A DNA stretch of 64,000 nucleotides from Alphaproteobacteria bacterium (GCA_018823325.1 JAHJIJ010000034.1:124001-188000), one strand, 5' to 3'. Shown: positions 8,687 through 17,194, counted from the first letter of the stretch. Notes: generated by a model from the letters alone, not told the origin. Numbers and translations: made by a program.

Positions 8687-9052
8687 TTAGAGAACCCCCA
8701 CGATCTGCAGCTTGCTCTCCAGCGTGTCGCGATCGAAGGGCTTCATGACATACTCATCGGCCCCGGCATCAACGGCCGCCCGGATATGGTCCACGCCATT
8801 CTCGGTCGTGCAGAAAATGACCTTGGGAGGATGCGCGAAATTGCGGCGGGACAGTTCCTTCAAGAACTCCAGTCCGCTCATGATCGGCATGTTCCAATCG
8901 AGCAGCACGACGTCCGGCACCTGATCCTCGCACATTTCCAGCGCCTCGCGGCCATCCTGCGCCTCATGCACATCGAGATCGAGGGATTCGAGAATATGTC
9001 GGGCGACCTTACGGATCACCTTCGAGTCATCGACAATGAGGCAGTTGGGCAT
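8687..9052 (-). CDS. cheY: chemotaxis response regulator CheY
   Basis: Single-domain receiver of 121 residues that carries the phosphoryl signal from CheA to the flagellar switch (or acts as a phosphate sink). All receiver landmarks are present: acidic pair D8-D9 (LIVDDSKVIRKV), phospho-acceptor D52 (VVLLDWNMPIMSG), T83 (IFCTTEN) and K104-P (YVMKPF). An AGAGG precedes the ATG at 9052. It lies between cheW and cheB in the operon; the 69-base gap to cheW is the largest inside the set. No output domain is attached. Confidence 0.95.
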   Translation of the reverse strand: MPNCLIVDDSKVIRKVARHILESLDLDVHEAQDGREALEMCEDQVPDVVLLDWNMPIMSGLEFLKELSRRNFAHPPKVIFCTTENGVDHIRAAVDAGADEYVMKPFDRDTLESKLQIVGVL

Positions 9053-9121
9053 GAGTCGCGACCTCTGGGACTTGTTTGACTATCTAAAGTATAAGGCTGG
9101 CATAAAATTTTCTGTAAACAC

Positions 9122-9562
9122 TCATGCGGCGAGCGCACTCGCGGGAGCGCCGGTGAAGTCCGCCAGCGTGAGCAGAAGGTGGCTGCGCCCGTCATGATCG
9201 ACCAGCCCCGAGACGAAGGGCTGCCATGCCCGGTCAAGGCGTCCGCGCACAGGCTGCACCCCGCCCGGCTCATGGCAGATGTCCTTCACCGTATCGATGA
9301 GGAAGCCATAGCTGTGCCCGGCAATGTCAGCCACGATGGCAAGCGGTGCGAGCGGCGCCGGCTGCGCCGCACCAAATATCCGCGCTTCCAGATCGATCAC
9401 GGTCAGCACGCGGCTGCGCAGGGCAGCGAGGCCACGGACATGAACCGGCGTAAGCGGCACGGGTACGACCTCACTAAGCCGCACCACAGCCTCGATCGCG
9501 CAGGCCCGCACGGCGATGGGTGTGCCGGCAATGGACGCGAACAGGAACAGCGTGTCTGTCAT
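9122..9562 (-). CDS. cheW: chemotaxis coupling protein CheW
   Basis: A 146-residue scaffold protein that links chemoreceptors to the kinase CheA. It shows the two SH3-like subdomains of CheW, with AIEAVVRLSEVVPVPLTP, VRGLAALRSRVLTVIDL (conserved R-G..-D-L elements) and a second half with SYGFLIDTVKDIC and VSGLVDHDGRSHLLL. Its ATG overlaps the cheA stop by four bases, giving tight translational coupling. The C-terminus is short and alanine-rich. There are no receptors (MCPs) in the window, so the receptor partner is encoded elsewhere. Confidence 0.9.
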   Translation of the reverse strand: MTDTLFLFASIAGTPIAVRACAIEAVVRLSEVVPVPLTPVHVRGLAALRSRVLTVIDLEARIFGAAQPAPLAPLAIVADIAGHSYGFLIDTVKDICHEPGGVQPVRGRLDRAWQPFVSGLVDHDGRSHLLLTLADFTGAPASALAA

Positions 9563-12012
9563 GCAGCCCTCCGAGCAAAGCTGGAGATCGCCGCCATCAG
9601 CCGGTCGCGATCATAGCGGTAGATGGACGGGGGCGCCTCGGGATCGCCCGACAGCTCGGGCTGCTCGCGCAGGGCGAGGACGGGAACACCGTCGATATCG
9701 ACGTTCTGCCCGCTGCCGCACAGCACGACATCGGGCAGCGCATCGCCGGACATGCCGAGGCTGACGTCATAACCCGCCTGCAGCAGCAGGGGCGCCAGGA
9801 TATTGCGCATCCAGGGGTCATCGACATCCGCAATCATACAGCGGACCGGCTGGGTGCCGGCGCCATGATGGCCAGGCCGGGCCGCGACCTCCTCGAACAG
9901 CGTGAAGGGATCGACCAGCTCCATCTGCCGCTCACCGACCATCACGAGCCCGGCGATCCGTCCCTTGCCAATCGGCACGTCCAGCCGCGCGGGAATCTCC
10001 AGAATGTCGAGCACGTCATCGATGAGGAAGGTGAGCTGATCGCGCCCATCATAAAGGCGCATGGCCTTGAGGCTGCCCGCCTCGCCCTCGCAGACGTTGA
10101 GCGCCGGCAACAGGCGATCCTCGATCCGCGCGAAGGCCCGGCCCTGGCTGTGGGTAATTTGCGTGCTCTCCAGATCCTCGACGCGATCGACGATCGGCAA
10201 CGGCATCAGGCGCTCGACCCCATCGCGATCCCGATACAGGAGCACCTGGAGCGTCTCGATCACCTCTTCAGGTCGGGCGCTGCGGGCATCCCGCCTTGTC
10301 TTGTCGGCCTCCACGACCGGCAACTGCGCGATCTGCACGAGGCCGGTGGCATCGAGCAGAAGCATGGGCTGGCCATTATCCGGCAGGGTCATGCCCGCGA
10401 ACGCACCCGCCGAGGCAATTATGGGAGATGCCGGCCGAATCACCAGCTCCTCATTGCTGTCCACCGATTCGACGCCCAGCACATAATTCTGCCCTGCAGA
10501 TGGGCGGATGACCATGAGCGTTCGCGGGCCGGCATGATCCGCATGTCGGGGGAGCCCGAGGATATCCTCAAGCGCCACCACCGGATGACGCTCGCCGCGA
10601 ATCGTTGCGATCCGGCCGCCCGCGACATCCTCAATCGAGACCATCGCGCTGTTCTCGTGAATCAGCTCAATCACATTGCCGCGGGGCATGGCGAAGATCT
10701 GCCCGCCGCAGCGCACGATGAGACCAGGAATGATGGTGAGTGTGAGCGGCACGCGCATGGTGATGACCGTGCCCTGCCCCGGGACGGTAGCAAGATCGAT
10801 CACGCCGCCGATCTGCTCGATATTCGCGCGCACCACATCCATGCCAACGCCGCGCCCGGAAATGGACGTAACCTGCGCTGCGGTGCTGAGGCCGGGATGG
10901 AAAATGAGATTGAGCTTTTCCGCGTCGCTCATGCCCATCGCATCGACAGCAGTCAGCAGCCCTGCCGACATGGCGCGATCGACCAGCGCGGTCCGGTCGA
11001 TCCCGCCTCCATCATCGGCGACCTCGATAACGATCTGATTGCCCGACTGGCGCGCCACAATCGCCAGCCGCCCGACTTCCGGCTTACCCGCCGCCACGCG
11101 ATCTGCCGGACGCTCGATGCCGTGATCGATGGCATTGCGGACGATGTGCGTGAGCGGATCGACGACCATCTCGATCATCTCGCGATCCATCTCGACATCG
11201 CCGCCATCGAGATCGAGCGTGACCTTCTTGCCCAGCTCGCGCGTGAGATCCCGAACCATGCGCGGAACAGCGGCATAAAGCCGGTCCACCCGCTGCATAC
11301 GGGTCTTGCTGATCATGTCGCGCAGATCGGCAACATTGGCCGACATCCGCTCAAAGCTGCTTTCCAAATCGGGCGCGACGCCCTGATCACGCATCCGCCG
11401 TGCCAGATCGTTACGGGCCAGCACCATATCCGAAATGCCGTTCATGAGCTGATCGATCAGCGCCAGCGGCAGCCGGATGGTTCGCGGGGCCTTTTCGCGC
11501 GGCGGCGCGGCGGGCGCGGTGGAGGGACGCGATTCGACAGGTTGGGCAGTCTTCTCTTCGACCGGAACGACAACCGTCTGCGGGTCCGGCTGTGCTGCGA
11601 CAGGCGCAGCGGGAGCAAGCGGCTCGAACAGTTCGAACCCGCCGGAACTCAGTGACAGCGCATCGAGCAACGCATCGTCGTCGGCCTCATCCGGCACCGG
11701 CTCGCCACCAAGGCCACGCGCCAGCGCACCGATGCGATCCATGACCGCAAGCACAGCCGTGACCGTGGCCGGATCGGCCAGGCGCTCACCGCGCCGCACG
11801 GCGGCCAGCACGTCCTCGGCACCATGGGCCAGCCGTTCAAAGCGGGGGAGGTTGAGGAAGCCGCAGCTCCCTTTGACGGTGTGGAAGAAGCGGAAGAAGG
11901 CATCGAGACGCGACTTGTCGGTCGGGTCGGCTTCCCACGCGACAACCTCGCCGGAGAGTGTCTCCAGCGTCTCAAGAGTTTCCGCGATGAACTCTCCGAG
12001 AATCTCGTCCAT
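9559..12012 (-). CDS. cheA: chemotaxis histidine kinase CheA with extra CheW-like region and degenerate C-terminal receiver
   Basis: Central kinase of the chemotaxis pathway, 817 residues. Order seen: Hpt/P1 with H44 in FRFFHTVKGSCGF; no recognisable P2, only a proline/alanine-rich linker (about 110-195); P3 dimerisation helices; P4 ATPase with N-box HIVRNAIDHGIERP, G1 DDGGGIDRTALV and G2 GRGVGMDVVRANIEQIGG; P5 CheW domain (VPLTLTIIPGLIVRCGG onward). Then comes a second CheW-like segment (about 560-700). The tail (about 705-817) begins MIADVDDPWMRNILAPLLLQ and looks like a receiver, but the phospho-acceptor position reads DVVLCG, with Gly where Asp is expected, and no KP motif follows. The second CheW-like region and the dead receiver are inference by pattern. 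It is first in the che set, overlapping cheW. Confidence 0.94.
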   Translation of the reverse strand: MDEILGEFIAETLETLETLSGEVVAWEADPTDKSRLDAFFRFFHTVKGSCGFLNLPRFERLAHGAEDVLAAVRRGERLADPATVTAVLAVMDRIGALARGLGGEPVPDEADDDALLDALSLSSGGFELFEPLAPAAPVAAQPDPQTVVVPVEEKTAQPVESRPSTAPAAPPREKAPRTIRLPLALIDQLMNGISDMVLARNDLARRMRDQGVAPDLESSFERMSANVADLRDMISKTRMQRVDRLYAAVPRMVRDLTRELGKKVTLDLDGGDVEMDREMIEMVVDPLTHIVRNAIDHGIERPADRVAAGKPEVGRLAIVARQSGNQIVIEVADDGGGIDRTALVDRAMSAGLLTAVDAMGMSDAEKLNLIFHPGLSTAAQVTSISGRGVGMDVVRANIEQIGGVIDLATVPGQGTVITMRVPLTLTIIPGLIVRCGGQIFAMPRGNVIELIHENSAMVSIEDVAGGRIATIRGERHPVVALEDILGLPRHADHAGPRTLMVIRPSAGQNYVLGVESVDSNEELVIRPASPIIASAGAFAGMTLPDNGQPMLLLDATGLVQIAQLPVVEADKTRRDARSARPEEVIETLQVLLYRDRDGVERLMPLPIVDRVEDLESTQITHSQGRAFARIEDRLLPALNVCEGEAGSLKAMRLYDGRDQLTFLIDDVLDILEIPARLDVPIGKGRIAGLVMVGERQMELVDPFTLFEEVAARPGHHGAGTQPVRCMIADVDDPWMRNILAPLLLQAGYDVSLGMSGDALPDVVLCGSGQNVDIDGVPVLALREQPELSGDPEAPPSIYRYDRDRLMAAISSFARRAA

Positions 12013-12107
12013 GCCGCCGCCTTTGGTAAACGCGGCGACACCATTGGAGCCTGAGTCGTGAAATCCCGGTTAAGGATCGGCCCTTTCGGCCTGCGATTGC
12101 GGCTGGA

Positions 12108-12752
12108 TCAGGCCGGGAGGCGCGCACCGAAGAGGAGATGCGGCTCTTCAGCACCGGAAATCATGAGCGCGCCGCCCGCCTCGGTCGCGACCGTGCGAAT
12201 CATGTGCGCCGCCGCAGTGCGGGTGGTCAGTTCGCCCTGCCCTTCCAGCGCGGCGCGAATGGCTGGATCGAACGTGATGCGCGTACCCTGACCGCGCACT
12301 GCGATCTCCGTCGTACCGGGCTGCTGCTCGGCACCAATGGCGATCACTCCGCCGCGCGGCAGCGCTTCCCCCGTGAGCAACACAAGATTGAGCAGCAGCT
12401 TGGCCGCCGGCTTGGACAGACTCTCCCCCGCGATCATCCAGTCGAGCGAAATCTTGCCGCCGGACGGGAACATGCCTTCGACCGCCGCGCGAATCTCATG
12501 CACCGGGATCGCCTCGCCGTAGCCACCACCCGCGCCGAAGGCCAAACGGAAGAATTTGAGCTTGCCCGCCGTCGTCCGCGCACTGTCAGCCAGCAGGGTC
12601 AGGCATTGCTCGCGCATGCGGGGGTCCGTCTCATCGGCAAGCAGCTCGATGCCATTGTTGAGCGCACCGACGGGACTGAGCAGATCATGGCACAGGCGGG
12701 AACAGAGCAGGCTGGCGAAATCGATGGAGTCGGACGCAGTGGATCGTGCCAA
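12108..12752 (-). CDS. chpT: histidine phosphotransferase ChpT
   Basis: Phosphorelay protein that passes phosphate from the hybrid kinase CckA to CtrA and CpdR in alphaproteobacterial cell-cycle and motility control. The 214-residue sequence has the pseudo-kinase DHp-type N-terminus with phosphorylatable H22 in SRLCHDLLSPVGALNNGIEL, and a degenerate ATPase-like C-domain ending in GGALMISGAEEPHLLFGARL. The start is TTG at 12752, behind AGAGGA ten bases upstream; no ATG or GTG is available before the conserved region. It stands 95 bases upstream of cheA, which suggests shared or coordinated control of motility genes. The family call is confident; the regulatory link is inference. Confidence 0.88.
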   Translation of the reverse strand: MARSTASDSIDFASLLCSRLCHDLLSPVGALNNGIELLADETDPRMREQCLTLLADSARTTAGKLKFFRLAFGAGGGYGEAIPVHEIRAAVEGMFPSGGKISLDWMIAGESLSKPAAKLLLNLVLLTGEALPRGGVIAIGAEQQPGTTEIAVRGQGTRITFDPAIRAALEGQGELTTRTAAAHMIRTVATEAGGALMISGAEEPHLLFGARLPA

Positions 12753-12770
12753 GACGGGGATATCCTCTCT

Positions 12771-13265
12771 TCAAGCGATGGCCGAGCCCTCATGACGCCC
12801 CGCGTCCGCCGGTGCAAGCCGGGCATGCGGCGAAACGACCAGTTCAACGGGTTCGAAGACGCCGTGGAGCGCGCCGCCGCGTTCGACGTGCCACGCCCGC
12901 ACAACCCCGGCCTTCCCCACAAGCAACCAGATTTCACCTTCTGCACGGGCCATCTCCGCATCGACGACGGACGGGATGGCCTCGCCGCCGGGGTGGGAAT
13001 GATAATGGCCCATGATGGCCGACCCGCCCTGCCGCGCGGCACGATGCGCCGCGATGAGCACAGCAGGATCGACCTCGAACCGGCGATCCGGGTGCGCGGC
13101 CACATTGGCTGCGGCGCGCCTCTCGACGATCTCGATCTCAAGCGCCGCATGCTCCGGGCCGGGGACGGGCCGACCAAGCAGAAGACCGCAGCATTCCAGC
13201 GGATCGGCAGCCCTCGCCTGCGCGACGATCGCATCGAGCAGCGGTCTTGATATGCGCACGGCCAT
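12771..13265 (-). CDS. JAMM/MPN+ metalloprotease (Mov34/RadC-like Prok-JAB family)
   Basis: A 164-residue single-domain zinc isopeptidase-like protein. The JAMM signature is complete: E24 in DPLECCGLLLG, then H89 and H91 in GHYHSHPGG, S99 and D102 in PSVVDAEM. Family members cleave near ubiquitin-like or sulfur-carrier proteins (for example CysO/MoaD-type tails) or act as generic deconjugases; no such carrier protein is encoded nearby, so the substrate is unknown. The gene sits 18 bases upstream of chpT on the same strand and is divergent from rluD with only 16 bases between start codons, so their promoters must lie inside one another's coding regions or be very compact. Confidence 0.85.
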   Translation of the reverse strand: MAVRISRPLLDAIVAQARAADPLECCGLLLGRPVPGPEHAALEIEIVERRAAANVAAHPDRRFEVDPAVLIAAHRAARQGGSAIMGHYHSHPGGEAIPSVVDAEMARAEGEIWLLVGKAGVVRAWHVERGGALHGVFEPVELVVSPHARLAPADAGRHEGSAIA

Positions 13266-13281
13266 CCCCAGATATTAGGGC

Positions 13282-14235
13282 GTGGAATCGGGGGACACCA
13301 GTATTTCGGCGCTGATCGGACAGGAACAGCATGGCCTGCGGCTGGACCGCGCGCTGGCGAGCGTGCTGCCGGCGCTCTCGCGTGAGCGCCTGAAGGCGCT
13401 GATCCTGGCTGGACAAGTGACCGGCCCGGACGGGCGCCCATCCCGCGATCCGTCGCTGAAGGTAAAGGCCGACATGGTCTTTGCCGTGGAGGTTCCAGCG
13501 GTGACACCCGCCGAGGCGCAACCGCAGAAAATCGATCTCGTCATTCCCTATGAAGACGATCATCTGATCGTGATCGACAAGCCGGCCGGCATGGTGGTGC
13601 ATCCGGCGGCAGGCAATCTGGATGGCACGCTGGTCAACGCGCTGCTCCACCATTGCGCAGGCCAGCTCTCCGGCATCGGCGGCGTGGCGCGGCCGGGCAT
13701 CGTTCACCGCATCGACAAGGATACCTCCGGCCTGCTGGTGGTCGCCAAGACCGATCAGGCGCATGAGGGGCTGGCTCGCCAGTTCAAGGATCACAGCATC
13801 GACCGCCGCTATCTGGCGCTGGTGCAGGGACGCCCCGTCCCGCCCGCCGGCAAGATCGACCAGTGGATCGGCCGCTCGGACGGGGATCGCAAGAAAATGG
13901 CGGTGCAGCGCGCTGGGCGCGGCAAGCATGCCGTGACGCATTATCGCACCATCACTCCTCTGCACGGCGCCGCGCTGGTCGAATGCCGGCTTGAGACGGG
14001 GCGGACGCATCAGGTGCGCGTGCACATGGCGCATATCGGTCATCCACTGCTCGGGGACCCGGTTTATGCACGTGGCGGCGTTCATAAAGCACTGCTCGCC
14101 GAACTTGGCTTCAAACGGCAGGCACTGCATGCCGCCCGGCTGGGTTTCACTCATCCGGTCACAAGCCAGGCTCTCAGCTTTGAAAGCCCGATTACGGATG
14201 ACATGCAGCAACTGTTCAGTCATCTTCGCGTATAA
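13282..14235 (+). CDS. rluD: 23S rRNA pseudouridine synthase, RluD/RluA family
   Basis: Isomerises uridines of large-subunit rRNA (helix 69 for RluD). The 317-residue protein has an N-terminal S4 RNA-binding domain (GLRLDRALASVLP to about residue 70) and the RluA-type catalytic domain with PGIVHRIDKDTSGLLVVAK (catalytic D145), the substrate loop IVIDKPAGMVVHP and the C-terminal LETGRTHQVRVHM. The S4 domain and overall length fit RluD better than RluA. The start is GTG at 13282; there is no strong Shine-Dalgarno because the intergenic space to the divergent JAMM gene is so short. It is followed by rpoH 52 bases downstream. Confidence 0.92.
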   Translation: MESGDTSISALIGQEQHGLRLDRALASVLPALSRERLKALILAGQVTGPDGRPSRDPSLKVKADMVFAVEVPAVTPAEAQPQKIDLVIPYEDDHLIVIDKPAGMVVHPAAGNLDGTLVNALLHHCAGQLSGIGGVARPGIVHRIDKDTSGLLVVAKTDQAHEGLARQFKDHSIDRRYLALVQGRPVPPAGKIDQWIGRSDGDRKKMAVQRAGRGKHAVTHYRTITPLHGAALVECRLETGRTHQVRVHMAHIGHPLLGDPVYARGGVHKALLAELGFKRQALHAARLGFTHPVTSQALSFESPITDDMQQLFSHLRV

Positions 14236-14287
14236 GGATTAGCGCGATGCCCCCTCTTTTTCGCGCCCTCCGGAAGGATGAAGTTTC

Positions 14288-15196
14288 GTGAGTAACGGCA
14301 GTAATCTCCCTGCGACGATCCCTGCGCTTGGCGGCGATGCCAGCCTGAACCGCTATTTGTCTGAGATTCGCAAGTTTCCGCTCCTCAAGCCCGAGGAGGA
14401 ATATATGCTCGCCAAGCGCTATCAGGAGCATGGCGACCCGGAAGCAGCAGCGCGGCTCGTGACAAGCCATCTGCGACTCGTGGCGAAGATCGCCATGGGC
14501 TATCGCGGCTATGGCCTGCCCGTCTCCGAGCTGATTTCCGAAGGCAATATCGGCCTGATGCAGGGCGTGAAGAAATTCGAGCCCGATCGGGGCTTCCGCC
14601 TCGCGACCTATGCAATGTGGTGGATCCGCGCCTCGATCCAGGAATTCATCCTGCGCTCGTGGAGCCTCGTGAAGATCGGCACCACGGCGGCGCAGAAGAA
14701 GCTCTTCTTCAACCTGCGGCGGATGAAGAACCAGATCGAGGCGTTCGAGGACGGCGATCTGCGCCCCGAGGACGTGACCAAGATCGCCACCGACCTCGGC
14801 GTGTCCGAGGACGACGTGATCTCGATGAACCGTCGCATGGCGATGGGCGGCGACACCTCGCTCAACGTCTCCATGAACGACGAGGGCGAAGGCCAGTGGC
14901 AGGACTGGCTGGCCGACGAAGGCCCGCTGCAGGACGAGCGCATTGCCGACGCGCAGGAAAGCAGCGTGCGGCATGACATGCTGCTCGATGCCATGGACGA
15001 CCTCAACGAGCGTGAGCGGCACATCCTCCAGGAGCGCCGCCTTGCCGAGGAGCCCAAGACGCTCGAGGAGCTGAGCCAGGTCTACGGCGTGTCTCGCGAG
15101 CGCGTCCGCCAGATCGAGGTTCGCGCGTTCGAGAAGCTGCAGCGCGCGATGCTGCGGCTGGCGGGCGAACGGCGATTGGCGCCTGTCGCAGGCTAA
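14288..15196 (+). CDS. rpoH: RNA polymerase sigma factor RpoH (sigma-32)
   Basis: Heat-shock sigma factor of 302 residues. Region 2 is clear: RLVTSHLRLVAKIAMGYRGY, then GLPVSELISEGNIGLMQGV and the promoter-melting FRLATYAMWWIRASIQEF. The RpoH-specific box follows (KLFFNLRRMKN), and region 4 ends with VYGVSRERVRQIEVRAFEKL. The start is GTG at 14288, nine bases after GGAAGG; an in-frame alternative was not seen. It directs transcription of chaperone and protease genes. In this lineage it normally escapes by regulated stability, but nothing in the short upstream region shows an RNA thermometer. Confidence 0.95.
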   Translation: MSNGSNLPATIPALGGDASLNRYLSEIRKFPLLKPEEEYMLAKRYQEHGDPEAAARLVTSHLRLVAKIAMGYRGYGLPVSELISEGNIGLMQGVKKFEPDRGFRLATYAMWWIRASIQEFILRSWSLVKIGTTAAQKKLFFNLRRMKNQIEAFEDGDLRPEDVTKIATDLGVSEDDVISMNRRMAMGGDTSLNVSMNDEGEGQWQDWLADEGPLQDERIADAQESSVRHDMLLDAMDDLNERERHILQERRLAEEPKTLEELSQVYGVSRERVRQIEVRAFEKLQRAMLRLAGERRLAPVAG

Positions 15197-15312
15197 CACT
15201 TCCTTCACAATTGTTAGACGATATTTCGCGCCTCGACTAAGTCGTCGGCGCGCGAACGTCCTGTGGTGGGACCAAGATGGTAGGGCCGGGTGAGTCCTTT
15301 GGGGGACATTAA

Positions 15313-15702
15313 ATGACTGGCAGCGTCAGTTTCGAGATCGATCCGGCAACGGGTATGTTTCTGGGCCGCGCCGTGGGCATGGCGACCCCGGAAGTCACGA
15401 CAGCGCATTTCGACCGGATGGAGATCGCGGTGCGCCACGCTCGTCAGGCGGGCCACACGATCAGGGTCCTGATGGATTTGCGCGAAGCACCGGTGCAAAC
15501 GCCGGAAACGGCAGCCGCACTGAAAGCGGGCGGCGAGCGTATTCATCGCGCCGGTGATCGCATCGCCTTCCTGTGCAATTCCGCCCTGATGACCATGCAG
15601 CTGAAGCGGAACAACTATCCGGGAACGGTCGCGGTATTTTCCGACCGCGATGAGGCTGTGGACTGGCTGCTCTCCGACGCACCGCCGCCGACCTCCCGCT
15701 GA
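15313..15702 (+). CDS. STAS/SpoIIAA-like hypothetical protein
   Basis: A 129-residue protein with the alternating strand-helix pattern of the SpoIIAA-like/STAS fold: FEIDPATGMFLGRAVG (strands), a helix around FDRMEIAVRHARQAG, core strand IRVLMDLREAPVQTP, then RIAFLCNSALMTMQLKR and AVFSDRDEAVDWL at the end. In related families such proteins are small soluble anti-anti-sigma-like or lipid-binding proteins; here the conserved serine/threonine switch is not evident, so function is open. The ATG at 15313 has GGGGGA upstream. Its TGA is the first triplet of a 33-base repeat that recurs at the end of the next gene. Confidence 0.65.
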   Translation: MTGSVSFEIDPATGMFLGRAVGMATPEVTTAHFDRMEIAVRHARQAGHTIRVLMDLREAPVQTPETAAALKAGGERIHRAGDRIAFLCNSALMTMQLKRNNYPGTVAVFSDRDEAVDWLLSDAPPPTSR

Positions 15703-15732
15703 ACGCCCATTTGCCTGCCGCGCAAAAGCGGC
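15700..15732. repeat. 33-bp repeat, copy 1 (includes the stop codon of the preceding gene)
   Basis: A 33-base sequence beginning TGAACGCCCATTTGCC and ending in the small hairpin GCCGC-GCAAAA-GCGGC. It is identical to bases 17149-17181. In both places its first three bases are the stop codon of the upstream gene, so both proteins end exactly at the repeat. No run of T follows the hairpin, so it is not a standard terminator. Confidence 0.9.
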
Positions 15733-15819
15733 CGAACCATATTTGCCTCGACAGCGCCTGAGTCATTATGACTGCCGCGCGCTTGCGAGCGAGTCGCCGC
15801 GAACGATCCAGGAAGATGA

Positions 15820-17151
15820 ATGCAACGGACGCGCGCACCAAGTCGGCATCACAGGGCCGAGTCCCGTCCTCAACGGTCGCACTGGCGGAGGCGACTGGCC
15901 TGGTGCGCGGCATTGCTGTTCATTGCCGGATTGCTTGGCAGCCTGCTGCTCACCGAGAGTGCGCCTGCAGCCGATGCCCGCCCTACGCCCACGCCGACGC
16001 AGGTGGGGGCCGGGCGTGACGCAATCGAACAGCTACGCGCGAGTCGCGCTGCTGGTGGCGTGAGCCGTCTTCACCTGACCCCTGCGCATCTCGACGGTCT
16101 GAGCGCCTTGGCGACGCACGGCTTCCGCCCTGATCGACTCGACATGTATCTTCATGACGAGCGACTTTACGTGACGGCCAGCCACGCCTTGCCGCTGGGG
16201 CGCTGGCTGAACGTGGATCTGGTGGTGAACGGGTCGAGCGCCGCTTTTCCGGAGACGCACGCACGCATCGGCGCCCTGTCGCTGCCTCCTTTCCTGACGC
16301 GGATGCTGTTTGGCGTAGCGCGGCAGGTGCTGCGCGTGCGCGGCGCCGTGATTCCGCCGCTAGACGAATTGGTGCAGAGCTTTGCGATCCGTAACGGCGC
16401 AATCATGGCAGCCGTGCAGATGCCGCCCAAGACGGGCATTCTCGATCAGTTCACCGGCAGCGGCAGCGGGGTCGATGAAACGCATGTGCTCGATCTCTAT
16501 TGCGACCTCGCAGCGCTGCAGGCCCGCGACCCGCAGGCGGATTTCGCCGTGCATGTGCGCCGCGCCTTCCCGCCCAACGCCACAGCGACAGCAACGCCGG
16601 ACACGAACCGCGCCGCGTTCGTCGCGCTTGCCATGCTGGTGGTCGATCCGCGCGCCGGCCAACTGGCCGGGCTGGACCAGCGTGCGACAGGCCAGTGCGC
16701 GCGTCCCACGCAGAGAATCACCCTGCATGGCCGCGATGACCTGCCCAAGCACTGGGCGCTCTCCGCAGCGCTGGCGGCGCAAACCGGGGTCCAGCTTTCA
16801 TCGGCGATGGGCGAATGGAAGGAACTGGCGGATAGCCTCTCCGCTACCTCTGTCTTCCAGACTGGCGCGGGCTCGGGCTTTTCCTTCGTCGATCTGGCGG
16901 CGGACCGGTCCGGCTCTCAGCTGGCGCAGGCCGCGACCCAGCCGGATCGGGCGCGAGAAGCAGCACAGCGCCTGTCGACCGCGACGCAGGAGGGACTCCT
17001 TCCACCAGCGCTACTCGGGAACGATGAAGGCCTGACCGATGACGCCTTCGCCGCGCTTTATGGCAGCGTGGACGATCCGCGCTATGCCCGGCTCGTATCG
17101 GAGATCGACCGGGACATCGCGCAAGAGGGCCTGCTGGCGCTGCCAAACTGA
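15820..17151 (+). CDS. uncharacterised exported/membrane-anchored protein
   Basis: A 443-residue protein I do not recognise. It has a basic N-terminus and a single hydrophobic segment at about residues 27-46 (WCAALLFIAGLLGSLLL), which reads as a signal anchor or uncleaved signal peptide; the rest would be periplasmic. The N-terminal third has LHLTPAHLDGLSALATHGF and VTASHALPLGRWLNVDLVV; the middle has VAIRNG-type strand patterns and ADFAVHVRRAFP, and the C-terminal part is helical. No catalytic motif, cysteine pair or repeat stands out. Codon bias is ordinary for the window. The stop codon lies inside the second copy of the 33-base repeat. It lies between a STAS-like gene and crcB, which does not suggest a role. 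Confidence 0.65.
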   Translation: MQRTRAPSRHHRAESRPQRSHWRRRLAWCAALLFIAGLLGSLLLTESAPAADARPTPTPTQVGAGRDAIEQLRASRAAGGVSRLHLTPAHLDGLSALATHGFRPDRLDMYLHDERLYVTASHALPLGRWLNVDLVVNGSSAAFPETHARIGALSLPPFLTRMLFGVARQVLRVRGAVIPPLDELVQSFAIRNGAIMAAVQMPPKTGILDQFTGSGSGVDETHVLDLYCDLAALQARDPQADFAVHVRRAFPPNATATATPDTNRAAFVALAMLVVDPRAGQLAGLDQRATGQCARPTQRITLHGRDDLPKHWALSAALAAQTGVQLSSAMGEWKELADSLSATSVFQTGAGSGFSFVDLAADRSGSQLAQAATQPDRAREAAQRLSTATQEGLLPPALLGNDEGLTDDAFAALYGSVDDPRYARLVSEIDRDIAQEGLLALPN

Positions 17152-17181
17152 ACGCCCATTTGCCTGCCGCGCAAAAGCGGC
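17149..17181. repeat. 33-bp repeat, copy 2 (includes the stop codon of the preceding gene)
   Basis: Identical over 33 bases to 15700-15732, again beginning exactly at the TGA of the upstream gene. The copy is followed by CTAGGGCG rather than by the CGAACC that follows copy 1, so identity stops at the hairpin. It lies 13 bases before the crcB start codon. Confidence 0.9.
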
Positions 17182-17194
17182 TAGGGCGTGGATC

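Noticed and set aside
9520..11655. Long plus-strand open frame of about 700 codons
   Set aside because: It is exactly antisense to cheA, has no domain sense, and results from the high third-position GC of cheA.
15700..17181. The 33-bp repeats as a CRISPR array
   Set aside because: Only two copies, 1.4 kb apart with a gene between them; no regular spacers or cas genes.
17152..17194. Fluoride riboswitch before crcB
   Set aside because: Only 43 bases separate it from the previous stop, and they consist largely of the 33-bp repeat.
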